From positions 1 through 36,708 of the IMG/VR virus record IMGVR_UViG_3300006921_000054: DNA of 36,708 bases; one strand, 5' to 3'. Made by a program: the position numbers and the translations under genes. The stretch is from a virus. The notes below the pieces were generated by a model that was not told where the DNA came from, ran no database searches, and saw only the letters and a program-made list of their open reading frames with translations. This document shows positions 8,092 through 15,745 of the stretch, one piece after another (the first letter of the stretch is position 1; each line of letters begins with the position of its first letter).

Positions 8092-9678
8092 ATGCACGTG
8101 GCTTTTTATAATAAACTTTTAAAAAATAAAAAAAACGTGAGTGAATCAATTTTAGAAAAAGCGTTGCTCGAGGCGGAACAGTTGGAAGAAACTATGAAGT
8201 CTAATGCAAAAGAAATACTTTCTTCGACAATGAAGGGAGAAATTCAAGAATTAGTAAAAGAATCGTTGAACGAAGACGATTACCTTAAGGAGCAAGAAGA
8301 AGAAGAAGTTGATGTTATTGACATAGAAGATGAAATGATGGGTGATGAACCTGAAATGGATTTGGAAATGGAAGATGGCATAGAACTTGATATTGAGGAC
8401 GAGACAGAAACTGAAGAGTTACCTGAACTGCCACCTCTAGACTTAACATTAGCATCCGATGAAGAAGTGTTAAAAGTATTTAAAGCAATGGGAGACGAAG
8501 ATGGAATCATTATCCAAAAAGATGATGAAGAAATCGAGTTAACCGATACTACTAATGACACTGAATACATCATTAAACTAGACGAAGAAAAAAAATCAAA
8601 AACAATGAAAAAAGCAGTCAAAGAAACCAAAGAAGTTTCCGAAATGGATAACATGGATGAAATGGATAACATGGACGAAATGGATATGGAAGAAGGACAT
8701 CATGAAACCAAAGAGGCCTATATGGACGAAATGGAAGATATGGATGAAGTTGTTTACGAAATTGAATTGTCTGAAGATTACGAAGAAGAAGACCACAAAG
8801 ACAGAGATGAATTTGATGGTAGAGATTCTGAAGTAGTTGGTGTAGATTCGGATATTAAAAAACAAAGAATGGAGGAGGACGCAGATTGGGGCGAGAATAA
8901 ACATGAGTACAAAAGAAAAAGTTCTGGTGGTGTAAAACATAGAGCTGGGGATGTCGGAGGCGGCAAATACGGTAAAGGTGGTCACTATAAGGACTATGAA
9001 GGTGAACTCGGTGAAGACTCTGATTATGGTGGTAATAAAAAAGATTATCATAGACATATGGACAAAGCTGGACACAAAACTAAAAGTGGTGTCGTAGGTG
9101 GAGGAAAATATGGAAAAGGTGGTCATTATAAAGACTATGAAGGTGAAATGGACGAAGCTTCAAGAACTTTAGGGTTCGGAAGAGAGTCTGGTGGTAAACA
9201 CAAACCTTCTGGAATTAGAAAAGCTATCACTAATAATCGTAACTTAGGTGAAAGTCGTATTAGAAAGTCCTATAATCTTCTTAAAGAAGAGGTAGAAACT
9301 TTAAAGGTGAAGAATGGTGAGTACAAACAAGCCTTAACAACTTTTAAAGATAAATTGAATGAAGTGGGTGTGTTTAATTCAAATTTAGCTTACGTGACAC
9401 GTCTGTTTACAGAACATTCAACTACCAAGCAGGAAAAAATCAACGTTTTGAAACGTTTTGATGGTACAAAATCATTAAAAGATTCAAAAGAGTTGTATAA
9501 GGTAATCAAAGAAGAACTTTCTCAGGAAGTAGTTAAAAAACCTACAAAAACAATTGCTGAGTCAGTTGAAAGTAAAATTACTAAAACTCCTACTAGTGGA
9601 GGTAAATTATTGGAATCAAAAGTTTACGAAAACCCACAATTTAGTAGGATGAAAGACTTAATGTCTAAAATTAAATAA
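8092..9678 (+). CDS. gp22: Prohead scaffold/core protein (gp22-like) with internal repeat
   Basis: Internal scaffold on which the capsid assembles, later degraded by the protease. The 528 residues exceed T4 gp22 (269). The N-terminal 60 residues are helical. Residues about 60-240 are extremely acidic, with DEMDNMDEMDMEE-type runs. Residues 262-353 hold two copies of a 46-47-residue unit, each containing VGGGKYGKGGHYKDYEGE (288-305 and 335-352). The C-terminal 140 residues form the recognisable gp22-type coiled coil, with NEVGVFNSNLAYVTRLF and a following VLKRFDGTKSLKDSKELY segment. Start chosen at ATG 8092, not TTG 8065, because a promoter-like element lies at 8068-8077. It stands between protease and capsid genes as in T4. 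Confidence 0.88.
   Translation: MHVAFYNKLLKNKKNVSESILEKALLEAEQLEETMKSNAKEILSSTMKGEIQELVKESLNEDDYLKEQEEEEVDVIDIEDEMMGDEPEMDLEMEDGIELDIEDETETEELPELPPLDLTLASDEEVLKVFKAMGDEDGIIIQKDDEEIELTDTTNDTEYIIKLDEEKKSKTMKKAVKETKEVSEMDNMDEMDNMDEMDMEEGHHETKEAYMDEMEDMDEVVYEIELSEDYEEEDHKDRDEFDGRDSEVVGVDSDIKKQRMEEDADWGENKHEYKRKSSGGVKHRAGDVGGGKYGKGGHYKDYEGELGEDSDYGGNKKDYHRHMDKAGHKTKSGVVGGGKYGKGGHYKDYEGEMDEASRTLGFGRESGGKHKPSGIRKAITNNRNLGESRIRKSYNLLKEEVETLKVKNGEYKQALTTFKDKLNEVGVFNSNLAYVTRLFTEHSTTKQEKINVLKRFDGTKSLKDSKELYKVIKEELSQEVVKKPTKTIAESVESKITKTPTSGGKLLESKVYENPQFSRMKDLMSKIK
8875..9147 (+). repeat. Tandem duplication of a 46-47-codon unit in the scaffold gene
   Basis: Two direct copies, 8875-9012 and 9013-9147 (the second slightly truncated by eye), encode EDADWGENKHEYKR... 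and EDSDYGGNKKDYHR..., each ending in the identical 18-residue VGGGKYGKGGHYKDYEGE. The identical peptide is encoded with different synonymous codons, so the duplication is not recent or the protein sequence is under selection. A one-codon indel separates the offsets of the two halves (138 versus 141 nt). Confidence 0.85.
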
Positions 9679-9704
9679 ACGCTTTTTAAAAAATAAAAAA
9701 AACT

Positions 9705-11471
9705 ATGGGAGCACTATTAGAATCAGGTATGGTTGGTAACATTGGGTTAAAACACCTTAAAGTTATCAAAGAAGATACCTTAAACAAATGGAACGGTCTT
9801 GGATTTCTTGATGGTCTTAAAGGACATATTAAGGAAAATATAGCTCAGCTATATGAAAACCAAGCAACATACCTAATCAACGAAGCTACAACAGCTTCTG
9901 ATTCAGGTTCATTCGAAACGGTTGTTTTCCCGATAATTAGAAGAGTATTTTCGAAATTATTGGCAAACGATATCGTTTCTGTACAAGCTATGAACTTACC
10001 AATCGGTAAATTATTCTACTTTGTACCTAAAATCGCAGCAAGAAAAGGAACTGGTCACTTTGCACCTTACGGTCAAACGGGAGGTCCGGGTACACCAGGT
10101 GGTCCTTACTCTGCAGCATCTACAAGTTTATATGATGAGTATTATGCACCAAACGCACCACTAGGTGAGACTGAAGGTTTATACGACTACTCAAGAGGAG
10201 CTTATACTGAAGTTACAAAAACAACTGGTGATAACGGAGCAGATATTAACGATGGTTTAGCAGCAGTTACTTGGAATGGAAATGCTTTAACTGCAGCAGC
10301 TACAATGGTACCAGGTACTTGTACGAGGTCACAAATCCTTAAATTAAGTGGTTTCTCTTCTACAGGTGTTGGTAAATTAACTGGTCCTGATGGAAATGAG
10401 CAAGATACTGAAGAGTTCTTAGCTTCATTAAAATTCACGACTACTGCTGATACAATGTGTTGTGGTGGTACAGCTACTCCAAACATTGCAGCTGGTCAAC
10501 CAATTTTATTCCGTGTTGTAACACAGAAATATGGTTACGGTATCGTAGATAGAGCTGACACTTGTGACTCAAACGGTGATATTTTTGTTGAATTAGATTT
10601 ATCTTGTCCAGCATGTATCAATTGTCAATCAACTGATGGTTACATTGGTTCTACTGCAGCGTCTGCTTATCATATCTCAGCAAAATGGAGACAATACGCT
10701 ACATTAGAATTTGAAGATGAAATGGGTGAAGTTTCTTTCGACCTACAAGCTGTTACAGTTTCGGTTAGTGAAAGAAAATTAAGAGCTTCTTGGTCACCAG
10801 AACTTGCACAAGATGTTTCTGCATTCCATAACATTGATGCTGAAGCTGAATTAACAGCTTTATTATCTGAGGAAGTTGCAGCAGAAATCGATAGAGAAAT
10901 CTTGAGAGACCTTAGAAAAGGTGCAGCATGGAACTTAAGATGGGACTACAACGGATGGAAGAGATTCTCATCTGGACAAGCTCCATACACTCAAAAAGAT
11001 TGGAATCAAACATTGATTACAGCTATAAACCAAATTTCAGCTCAAATCCACAAGTCTACCTTAAGAGGTGGGGCTAACTGGATTGTATGTTCTTCTGAGG
11101 TTTCTGCAATCTTTGATGACTTGGAGTACTTCCACGTTTCAAACGCAGCACCAGAGCAAGACCAATACAACATGGGTATTGAAAAAGTTGGAACATTATC
11201 AGGAAGATTTACTGTATATAGAGACCCTTACTTCCCAGCTAACCAAGTGTTACTAGGACATAAAGGAACATCTTTATTGGATACTGGGTACGTTTACGCA
11301 CCGTATGTACCATTACAGTTAACTCCAACAATGTATAACCCATTCAACTTTACACCAATCAAAGGTATCATGACTAGATACGCTAAGAAAATGGTGAACA
11401 ATAGATTCTATGGAAGAATCACTGTTGATGGTGTTAAAACTTTTGATGTAAGAGAATTGAAAAGATTCTAG
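9705..11471 (+). CDS. gp23: Major capsid protein (gp23-like)
   Basis: HK97-fold subunit of the head shell. Length is 588 residues (T4 gp23 is 521). The N-terminal 60 residues form the usual helical propeptide ending at LINE-A, where Ile58-Asn59-Glu60 fits the (L/I)xE cleavage rule of gp21 and lies close to the T4 cleavage after Glu65. The E-loop and N-arm segment RVFSKLLANDIVSVQAMNLP (80-99) is strongly conserved in the family. Residues about 120-330 include a likely inserted domain with Cys252, 253, 287, 301, 304 and 307. The core continues with a typical SPELAQDVSAFHNIDAE segment and ends in FDVRELKRF. The leader is a run of A residues with no Shine-Dalgarno. A strong terminator follows. 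Confidence 0.95.
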   Translation: MGALLESGMVGNIGLKHLKVIKEDTLNKWNGLGFLDGLKGHIKENIAQLYENQATYLINEATTASDSGSFETVVFPIIRRVFSKLLANDIVSVQAMNLPIGKLFYFVPKIAARKGTGHFAPYGQTGGPGTPGGPYSAASTSLYDEYYAPNAPLGETEGLYDYSRGAYTEVTKTTGDNGADINDGLAAVTWNGNALTAAATMVPGTCTRSQILKLSGFSSTGVGKLTGPDGNEQDTEEFLASLKFTTTADTMCCGGTATPNIAAGQPILFRVVTQKYGYGIVDRADTCDSNGDIFVELDLSCPACINCQSTDGYIGSTAASAYHISAKWRQYATLEFEDEMGEVSFDLQAVTVSVSERKLRASWSPELAQDVSAFHNIDAEAELTALLSEEVAAEIDREILRDLRKGAAWNLRWDYNGWKRFSSGQAPYTQKDWNQTLITAINQISAQIHKSTLRGGANWIVCSSEVSAIFDDLEYFHVSNAAPEQDQYNMGIEKVGTLSGRFTVYRDPYFPANQVLLGHKGTSLLDTGYVYAPYVPLQLTPTMYNPFNFTPIKGIMTRYAKKMVNNRFYGRITVDGVKTFDVRELKRF

Positions 11472-11496
11472 TAACTGAATAAGTTATATATAAAAG

Positions 11497-11523
11497 AAGC
11501 CCTCTTTATGAGGGCTTTTTTTT
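11497..11523 (+). terminator. Intrinsic terminator after the major capsid gene
   Basis: Stem AGCCCTC (11498-11504), 5-nt loop, GAGGGCT (11510-11516), then a run of T to 11523. It begins 26 nt after the capsid stop codon and should end capsid transcription. The reading frame of the next gene extends back through it, which argues for the downstream start at 11553. Confidence 0.85.
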
Positions 11524-11530
11524 ATGCACT

Positions 11531-11540
11531 GATATTTATA
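11531..11540 (+). promoter_or_regulatory. Candidate late promoter element before the small membrane protein
   Basis: GATATTTATA followed by ATAAAAAC, ending 12 nt before the ATG at 11553 and lying just after the capsid terminator, as expected for an independent promoter. The 18-nt block is identical to the minus-strand copy at 13950-13967. Confidence 0.65.
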
Positions 11541-11552
11541 ATAAAAACGATT

Positions 11553-11843
11553 ATGAACTTCTTTAAAAACATGTTAAGTAGTGAAGGTAAAGTTTCTAGT
11601 AAGAGATTTGTTACTTTCGTATGTCTTCTATTTATGTTAATTGGTTATACAGCAAATCTTTTTTGGGATTTTACAATTGACGATAATTTATTTGAGTCTT
11701 TACAATGGATTGTAATGGCAGGTCTTGGTTTTACAGCTGCAGAGAATTTCTCACCGAAAGATGAGGTTGTTGTGGAAGAAGAACCAACACCATCATCTAC
11801 CACAGTAACTCATGAATATAATTATGATGATGAAGATATTTAA
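11553..11843 (+). CDS. Small two-helix membrane protein, holin-like
   Basis: A 96-residue protein. A basic N-terminus (MNFFKNMLSSEGKVSSKRF) is followed by a first membrane helix (about 19-38, FVTFVCLLFMLIGYTANLFW), a short acidic loop, a second hydrophobic segment (about 46-64, SLQWIVMAGLGFTAAENF) and an acidic tail. Size, two helices and charged tails fit class II-type holins or other small phage membrane proteins, but no lysis enzyme is adjacent, so holin is only a suggestion. The frame is open back to an ATG at 11508. That start is inside the terminator hairpin and upstream of the promoter element, so 11553 is preferred. Confidence 0.75.
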   Translation: MNFFKNMLSSEGKVSSKRFVTFVCLLFMLIGYTANLFWDFTIDDNLFESLQWIVMAGLGFTAAENFSPKDEVVVEEEPTPSSTTVTHEYNYDDEDI

Positions 11844-11850
11844 AAAACAA

Positions 11851-11877
11851 AAACCACTCTTTTGAGTGGTTTTTTTA
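11851..11877. terminator. Bidirectional intrinsic terminator between convergent modules
   Basis: Perfect stem AAACCACTC (11851-11859), loop TTTT, GAGTGGTTT (11864-11872), with a T run on the plus strand to 11876. On the minus strand the stem is followed by TTTTTGTTTTTT, so it can end transcription from both sides. It lies 8 nt after the plus-strand gene and downstream of the last minus-strand genes. Confidence 0.85.
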
Positions 11878-11904
11878 TATCTTTATTTTTTAATTAACTG
11901 TTAT

Positions 11905-11967
11905 TTAACAGTCACAACAAGTACAGTCACATTTCGTACCACACTTACAAATTTCACAATCACACAT
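11905..11967 (-). CDS. Nine-cysteine 20-residue microprotein, metallothionein-like
   Basis: A short frame encodes MCDCEICKCGTKCDCTCCDC, with 9 Cys in 20 residues, in CxC, CxxC, CxC and CC arrangements and only Asp, Lys, Thr, Glu, Gly and one Ile between them. Such a composition is that of a thiolate metal-binding peptide: the fungal Neurospora crassa metallothionein is of similar size with seven Cys. It starts 24 nt after the stop codon of the upstream co-directional gene, has an A-rich leader like the capsid gene, ends in TAA, and is followed by the bidirectional terminator. It is the last gene of the minus-strand late unit. All Cys codons are TGT. Whether it is translated is not shown; a short low-complexity repeat is the alternative. 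Confidence 0.5.
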   Translation of the reverse strand: MCDCEICKCGTKCDCTCCDC

Positions 11968-11991
11968 AATTTTTAATTTTTTAAGTTTTAT

Positions 11992-12441
11992 TTATTTATT
12001 AGCGTGAAAAGCATCTAATTGTTCTTGACAATCTTTTTCACTAGTACATTTTCTCCAGACACCACCTTTTTTGTTATTTAATATAACCCAGCCGTCTCCT
12101 CTTTTTTTAATACAACCAGAACCACCTTCTGATTCAGCACATCCTTTTCCTTCTGCTTCAGTTAAGTTTTTTTTAAGTCTAGAAATAAGTTTTGATTCTT
12201 CTAAACCCTCCATCCAGGCATCTTCATCATCTGAACCTGGTTGATTAGTCACATTAACATTAAGTTGTTCTTCCTCACCATTATCTTCTTCTATATCTTC
12301 TTTCTCTAATAGGTCTTTATATTTGGCTGTAGGAGTGTTCATCATTCCTAAATTTTGTGCGTTACCGTTACTTAGATTTTCTTTTACTAATTTTTCTATT
12401 AAATCTACTAACTCACCTTCTGACATTCTTATTTTTTTCAT
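11992..12441 (-). CDS. Small protein with a C-terminal Cys-containing GW-type domain
   Basis: A 149-residue protein of unknown function. The N-terminus (MKKIRMSEGELVDLIEKLVKE) is the short helical leader found in many phage structural proteins; residues 30-85 are acidic and disordered-looking. The C-terminal 50 residues form a compact module with four Cys and the pattern GDGWVILNNKKGGVWRKC...CQEQLDAFHANK. It resembles the small phage domain that ends in a charged helix with QL.A.H, often fused to virion proteins. The start overlaps the stop of the upstream gene by 4 nt (ATGA), implying translational coupling. Virion role inferred from context. Confidence 0.7.
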   Translation of the reverse strand: MKKIRMSEGELVDLIEKLVKENLSNGNAQNLGMMNTPTAKYKDLLEKEDIEEDNGEEEQLNVNVTNQPGSDDEDAWMEGLEESKLISRLKKNLTEAEGKGCAESEGGSGCIKKRGDGWVILNNKKGGVWRKCTSEKDCQEQLDAFHANK

Positions 12442-13943
12442 AATTGATTAACTATTTGAAATTTTATTACTTTCCTATAAGTATCTACTTGTTGATTAGA
12501 AGTTGCTTTGATATCTAAGTGATATTCGTTAGGTATCAACCAACCCGTATCCAGTAAGAAGTAATTATGGGTAAAAGTTCTATTTATTGGTGTCCATGGG
12601 ACAACTTCGACCTCAGTAGTTCCTTGTTTAACGTATAACCTATAATCTATATTATCTACAAGTACTTGTTGGTCTACTGTATATGGTACACGTGTAGAAA
12701 CGAAAACTTTTCTAGTGTCACCATTAGTTATTTTTTCATCTTCTTTTATACCAGATACTGAATACCCATAAACTTTAGGTTCACCAGCGGTAGAACCGAT
12801 ACTAAACCCAGAATCATAAATAATAAACTCATTCTCAACGTTAGGTTGAAAATTACCATTAATAGATATGTTAGACCATATATCTTCATATAATACAGGA
12901 GCATTTTGAGGTATGGCCGATACAGTTAAATCTATATAGTAAGCCCCACAAGTTAAAGTACTAGAAGTTAAAACATTAGTTGCTACCCCATTACAATCTC
13001 TAATTGTTACAACTGGAAGAAAATCTAAACATATAGGATTCCCATTATGGTCGTAAACATATAAAAACAACCTATTCTCAACCCCTAGGTTAAAATTACT
13101 TCTACTATCATTGATATAGTCGTCATAATAAGTCTCCAAGTAAGGTTCAAAAAAAGTTTGAGTATACTTAGTAAAAAACCCTACAGAGTAAGCCTCAGTA
13201 AGTCCAGTTAAGTGTTCAAACTCAGGTATAAATGCAATACCGTAAGTATTAGCTGAGGTAGTATTTGTAGAAGCAGTAAGTAAGGTATTGATTTCATCCG
13301 TTAATGTGTTGGATTGAAAATTAATATTTTCATTACCATTATCAAATTTTTGAGTGGCTAACACAGTATAAGTTACAGGTACGGTATTGATGTAGGTACC
13401 AGGAAACGACCAACTATTTAAAGTTGTAGACGAAAACCAATTACTTGGTCTGAGGGAATAGGTCAGGTCAAATTCCGGTGCAAACTGACCATCAGGTACT
13501 TGAAAATCGTAACCAACACCTTCATCCCACGAATCACCAGAAACAGCTTTAAATAACATCAACTCAAAAGACGTAGCCCTTCTTGTGTCTGTCACTAATA
13601 CCTTATCATTCAGTAAAGTTTCGTCAAAATTAGAAGTGTTAACCATTTTTATTGAATGGGTGGTTGCGGTAGAAGCTGTTAAATCTAAACAACAACTACT
13701 AATCTTATGTTTTAAATCAGTTAAATCTAAATCAAATATAAACCTACTAAACCCTTGAACTACTGTTGGTGTAAAACCAGTTTTTCCATTACATGTACTA
13801 CCAGTTAATAAAGGTGTGTAAACACAATCTTTTTTTACATTTTTACCATAAAATAATTGTGTTACTGGATTTTTAGCTGTATTAACTAAACTATTTGCAA
13901 CGATAGTGTTATTTTTACTGAAATATGACCTATGTATAGACAT
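12438..13943 (-). CDS. Large beta-rich virion-type protein
   Basis: A 501-residue Asn/Thr/Tyr-rich protein, predicted by eye as mostly beta strand. Its N-terminus (SYFSKNNTIVANSLVNTAKNPVTQLFYG) resembles the start of virion proteins from marine Bacteroidota phages. The middle (about 270-350) contains ENRLFLYVYDHNGNP and CGAYYIDLTV, which suggests an immunoglobulin-like sandwich, and the C-terminus has repeated strand patterns. A tail, neck or fibre component is likely, but which one cannot be decided. It has its own promoter-like element 14 nt upstream and is coupled to the next gene by an ATGA overlap. Confidence 0.7.
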   Translation of the reverse strand: MSIHRSYFSKNNTIVANSLVNTAKNPVTQLFYGKNVKKDCVYTPLLTGSTCNGKTGFTPTVVQGFSRFIFDLDLTDLKHKISSCCLDLTASTATTHSIKMVNTSNFDETLLNDKVLVTDTRRATSFELMLFKAVSGDSWDEGVGYDFQVPDGQFAPEFDLTYSLRPSNWFSSTTLNSWSFPGTYINTVPVTYTVLATQKFDNGNENINFQSNTLTDEINTLLTASTNTTSANTYGIAFIPEFEHLTGLTEAYSVGFFTKYTQTFFEPYLETYYDDYINDSRSNFNLGVENRLFLYVYDHNGNPICLDFLPVVTIRDCNGVATNVLTSSTLTCGAYYIDLTVSAIPQNAPVLYEDIWSNISINGNFQPNVENEFIIYDSGFSIGSTAGEPKVYGYSVSGIKEDEKITNGDTRKVFVSTRVPYTVDQQVLVDNIDYRLYVKQGTTEVEVVPWTPINRTFTHNYFLLDTGWLIPNEYHLDIKATSNQQVDTYRKVIKFQIVNQL

Positions 13944-13957
13944 TAAATTGTTTTTAT

Positions 13958-13967
13958 TATAAATATC
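13958..13967 (-). promoter_or_regulatory. Candidate late promoter element, minus strand, before 13943 gene
   Basis: Read on the minus strand it is GATATTTATA followed by ATAAAAAC, ending 14 nt before the ATG at 13943. The first base overlaps the stop codon of the upstream gene. Its 18-nt block equals the plus-strand copy starting at 11531. Confidence 0.65.
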
Positions 13968-15745
13968 TAGTTAATCCGTATATTTTGATTTAATATTTTA
14001 GATGGTGCTTCTAATAGCATTCCATTCATTTCACTTACCGTAGAACCACCATGTGCTGTTGGTACAGGAGCCATTCCTGGAAAGGCGTGAGTATGGTTAG
14101 ATGTAAATTCTACAATTTTTTCTAACAATTTTAATAATTCCTCACCCCTTACTAGTGAATTGGTTTGGTTCTCTATAGTTTCTATAAATTTTCTTTGTGA
14201 AATTCCGTAATTAGTGTCCAAAGTTATTTTACCCAATTCAGTAGAATGATGAGAAATCAAATAGATTTTTTCTGATGCGGCGGTGATAAAACCCTGTTGC
14301 ATTCCTTCATTTAATTTTATTACACTATTAGTAACTTCTTTTTCTTCTGGTTTAGGTTCTCTTTCTGCAGAATCTTCTGTATAAGCAAGACCATAAGCTT
14401 CGGTTTCTACACCATCTAACTTTATTAATTCTTTTAATTGGGACAAACTACCCTGTAAAGTCATCCACCCACCAACGGAAGGAGCGGGTTGAGCACCGTC
14501 CATTAAAAGTTTGGTACTCATCACCGGTCTATAGTATAAAGGATGAATTCTTTGTAAATAATCACCAACACCACTAGACTTATTTAAATTAACATTAGGG
14601 TTAAACGTTTTTGTAACTATAGCTCCCGTAATATCTAGGGGTTTTATAAATTCTCTCCATTTACCCTTATCTACTTGGTCTATGTAGTCATTAATAACTA
14701 ATCCTAAAGTTTCCATATCTGGAATATTTACGAAGTTAAGTCGTGAAACCTGGTTTAAGGAAACCGGAGAACCACCAAAAGTAGTGTAAACAATTTCGGT
14801 TTCTGGTCCAAAATCTCCAGCCATAAAAACATTATCTTTACTATCCGCCATAGGCATTTTATATAATGTAATATAACCATTAATAGTACCACCACTTAAA
14901 GCTACAGAATCTATATAATATTCTACTAAAGTAGCTAAAGGACTATCCGGGAGTATAGATTCTTTTGTTGTTTCTTCTTGGGCAAACATGGTATCCTCAT
15001 GATAGTTTAATTGTATCATGGTTTGGTAGGGGTTAGACGTAGGTTTAGACTTTAACCCCCCTTCATACTTTAATTTACCCGTACGTATCAATATTTGTGG
15101 GTATGTATCTATAGTTGGTGGTATCGTGAAGGGTGGATACACCTTATCTTTCATACCTAAGATAATATCACTATTTTCTCTACCAACAAGACTTATGTCG
15201 TCGGGATTTGCAAAACTTCCCTTACCTTCTTCTTCTGGTTGTCCCTGTGGATTTATTTTAGGTTCACTATTTTGACCTATAGGTGCAAAAGGAAGAGTGC
15301 CTTTATCTTGTTTACCTTGTTGGGTGTTTTGAAATCCGTGTTCATAACTATCATTTTCTATATAACCCTCCTCCGAAATATACGGACCAATATATTCTTC
15401 TTGTGAATTACCTTTTGCTATCTCAGATTTTAAAAGTTTTATACCTTCATTAACTTTAGGTACCACATTTATGTGAAGTGGAAGAAAAGGGCCATAAACA
15501 TAAGGGTCTTTTTTACCCCAAGGTGTATAAAGGTTTGAATTGGCTGCCTCTATATCTCTATCTTTTATATATTGTTCAGGGTTGGTAACTTTTGCTTCAG
15601 TCATATCCGAACCAAAAGGTTTAATTGCTCTTATTCTCCCAGCACGTTTAGGGTCCTGGTTATTAACACAAACGGCATACTCTGTTATTTTAGAGTATTG
15701 AATTCCCGCACTGGAATCTAATTGATAACTATCTTTTTCAGCCAT
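13967..15745 (-). CDS. Baseplate hub/spike protein with gp5-like OB domain (putative)
   Basis: A 592-residue protein. Residues about 18-50 (KITEYAVCVNNQDPKRAGRIRAI) look like the start of an OB-fold of the gp5/phage baseplate V type, where the pattern V.....D....GRI is usual. The C-terminus (about 535-592) has the segment HTHAFPGMAPVPTAHGGSTV and ends LNQNIRIN, a signature I associate with baseplate proteins of Bacteroidota phages. No lysozyme domain as in T4 gp5 is evident. It would sit at the centre of the baseplate and contribute to the membrane-piercing device. It overlaps the preceding small gene by 8 nt. Confidence in the exact role is moderate. Confidence 0.6.
   Translation of the reverse strand: MAEKDSYQLDSSAGIQYSKITEYAVCVNNQDPKRAGRIRAIKPFGSDMTEAKVTNPEQYIKDRDIEAANSNLYTPWGKKDPYVYGPFLPLHINVVPKVNEGIKLLKSEIAKGNSQEEYIGPYISEEGYIENDSYEHGFQNTQQGKQDKGTLPFAPIGQNSEPKINPQGQPEEEGKGSFANPDDISLVGRENSDIILGMKDKVYPPFTIPPTIDTYPQILIRTGKLKYEGGLKSKPTSNPYQTMIQLNYHEDTMFAQEETTKESILPDSPLATLVEYYIDSVALSGGTINGYITLYKMPMADSKDNVFMAGDFGPETEIVYTTFGGSPVSLNQVSRLNFVNIPDMETLGLVINDYIDQVDKGKWREFIKPLDITGAIVTKTFNPNVNLNKSSGVGDYLQRIHPLYYRPVMSTKLLMDGAQPAPSVGGWMTLQGSLSQLKELIKLDGVETEAYGLAYTEDSAEREPKPEEKEVTNSVIKLNEGMQQGFITAASEKIYLISHHSTELGKITLDTNYGISQRKFIETIENQTNSLVRGEELLKLLEKIVEFTSNHTHAFPGMAPVPTAHGGSTVSEMNGMLLEAPSKILNQNIRIN

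Noticed and set aside
8280-8672. Minus-strand Ser-rich frame opposite the scaffold acidic region
   Set aside because: Low-complexity composition is the complement of Glu/Asp codons.
8596-9126. Long minus-strand frame opposite the scaffold gene, rich in Phe and His
   Set aside because: It is the antisense shadow of an acidic, Asp/Glu/Met-rich coding sequence and has no independent support.
8875-9147. Repeat as a CRISPR-like array
   Set aside because: Only two copies, in frame within a gene, with diverged DNA and no spacer pattern.
11068-11256. Plus-strand 62-residue frame within the capsid gene
   Set aside because: Alternative frame inside a strongly conserved gene, without leader or homology.
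11508-11552. Upstream ATG for the small membrane protein
   Set aside because: It lies within the capsid terminator hairpin and before the promoter-like element; ATG 11553 fits better.
11897-11912. Small inverted repeat ACTGTT ATTT AACAGT overlapping the mini-ORF stop
   Set aside because: Six base pairs, no T run after it on either strand; the real terminator is at 11851-11877.
11989-12000. TTTATTTATT run near the 11992 gene end, similar to the late element
   Set aside because: It is inside the stop region, lacks the GATATTTATA core and is a plain AT-rich repeat.
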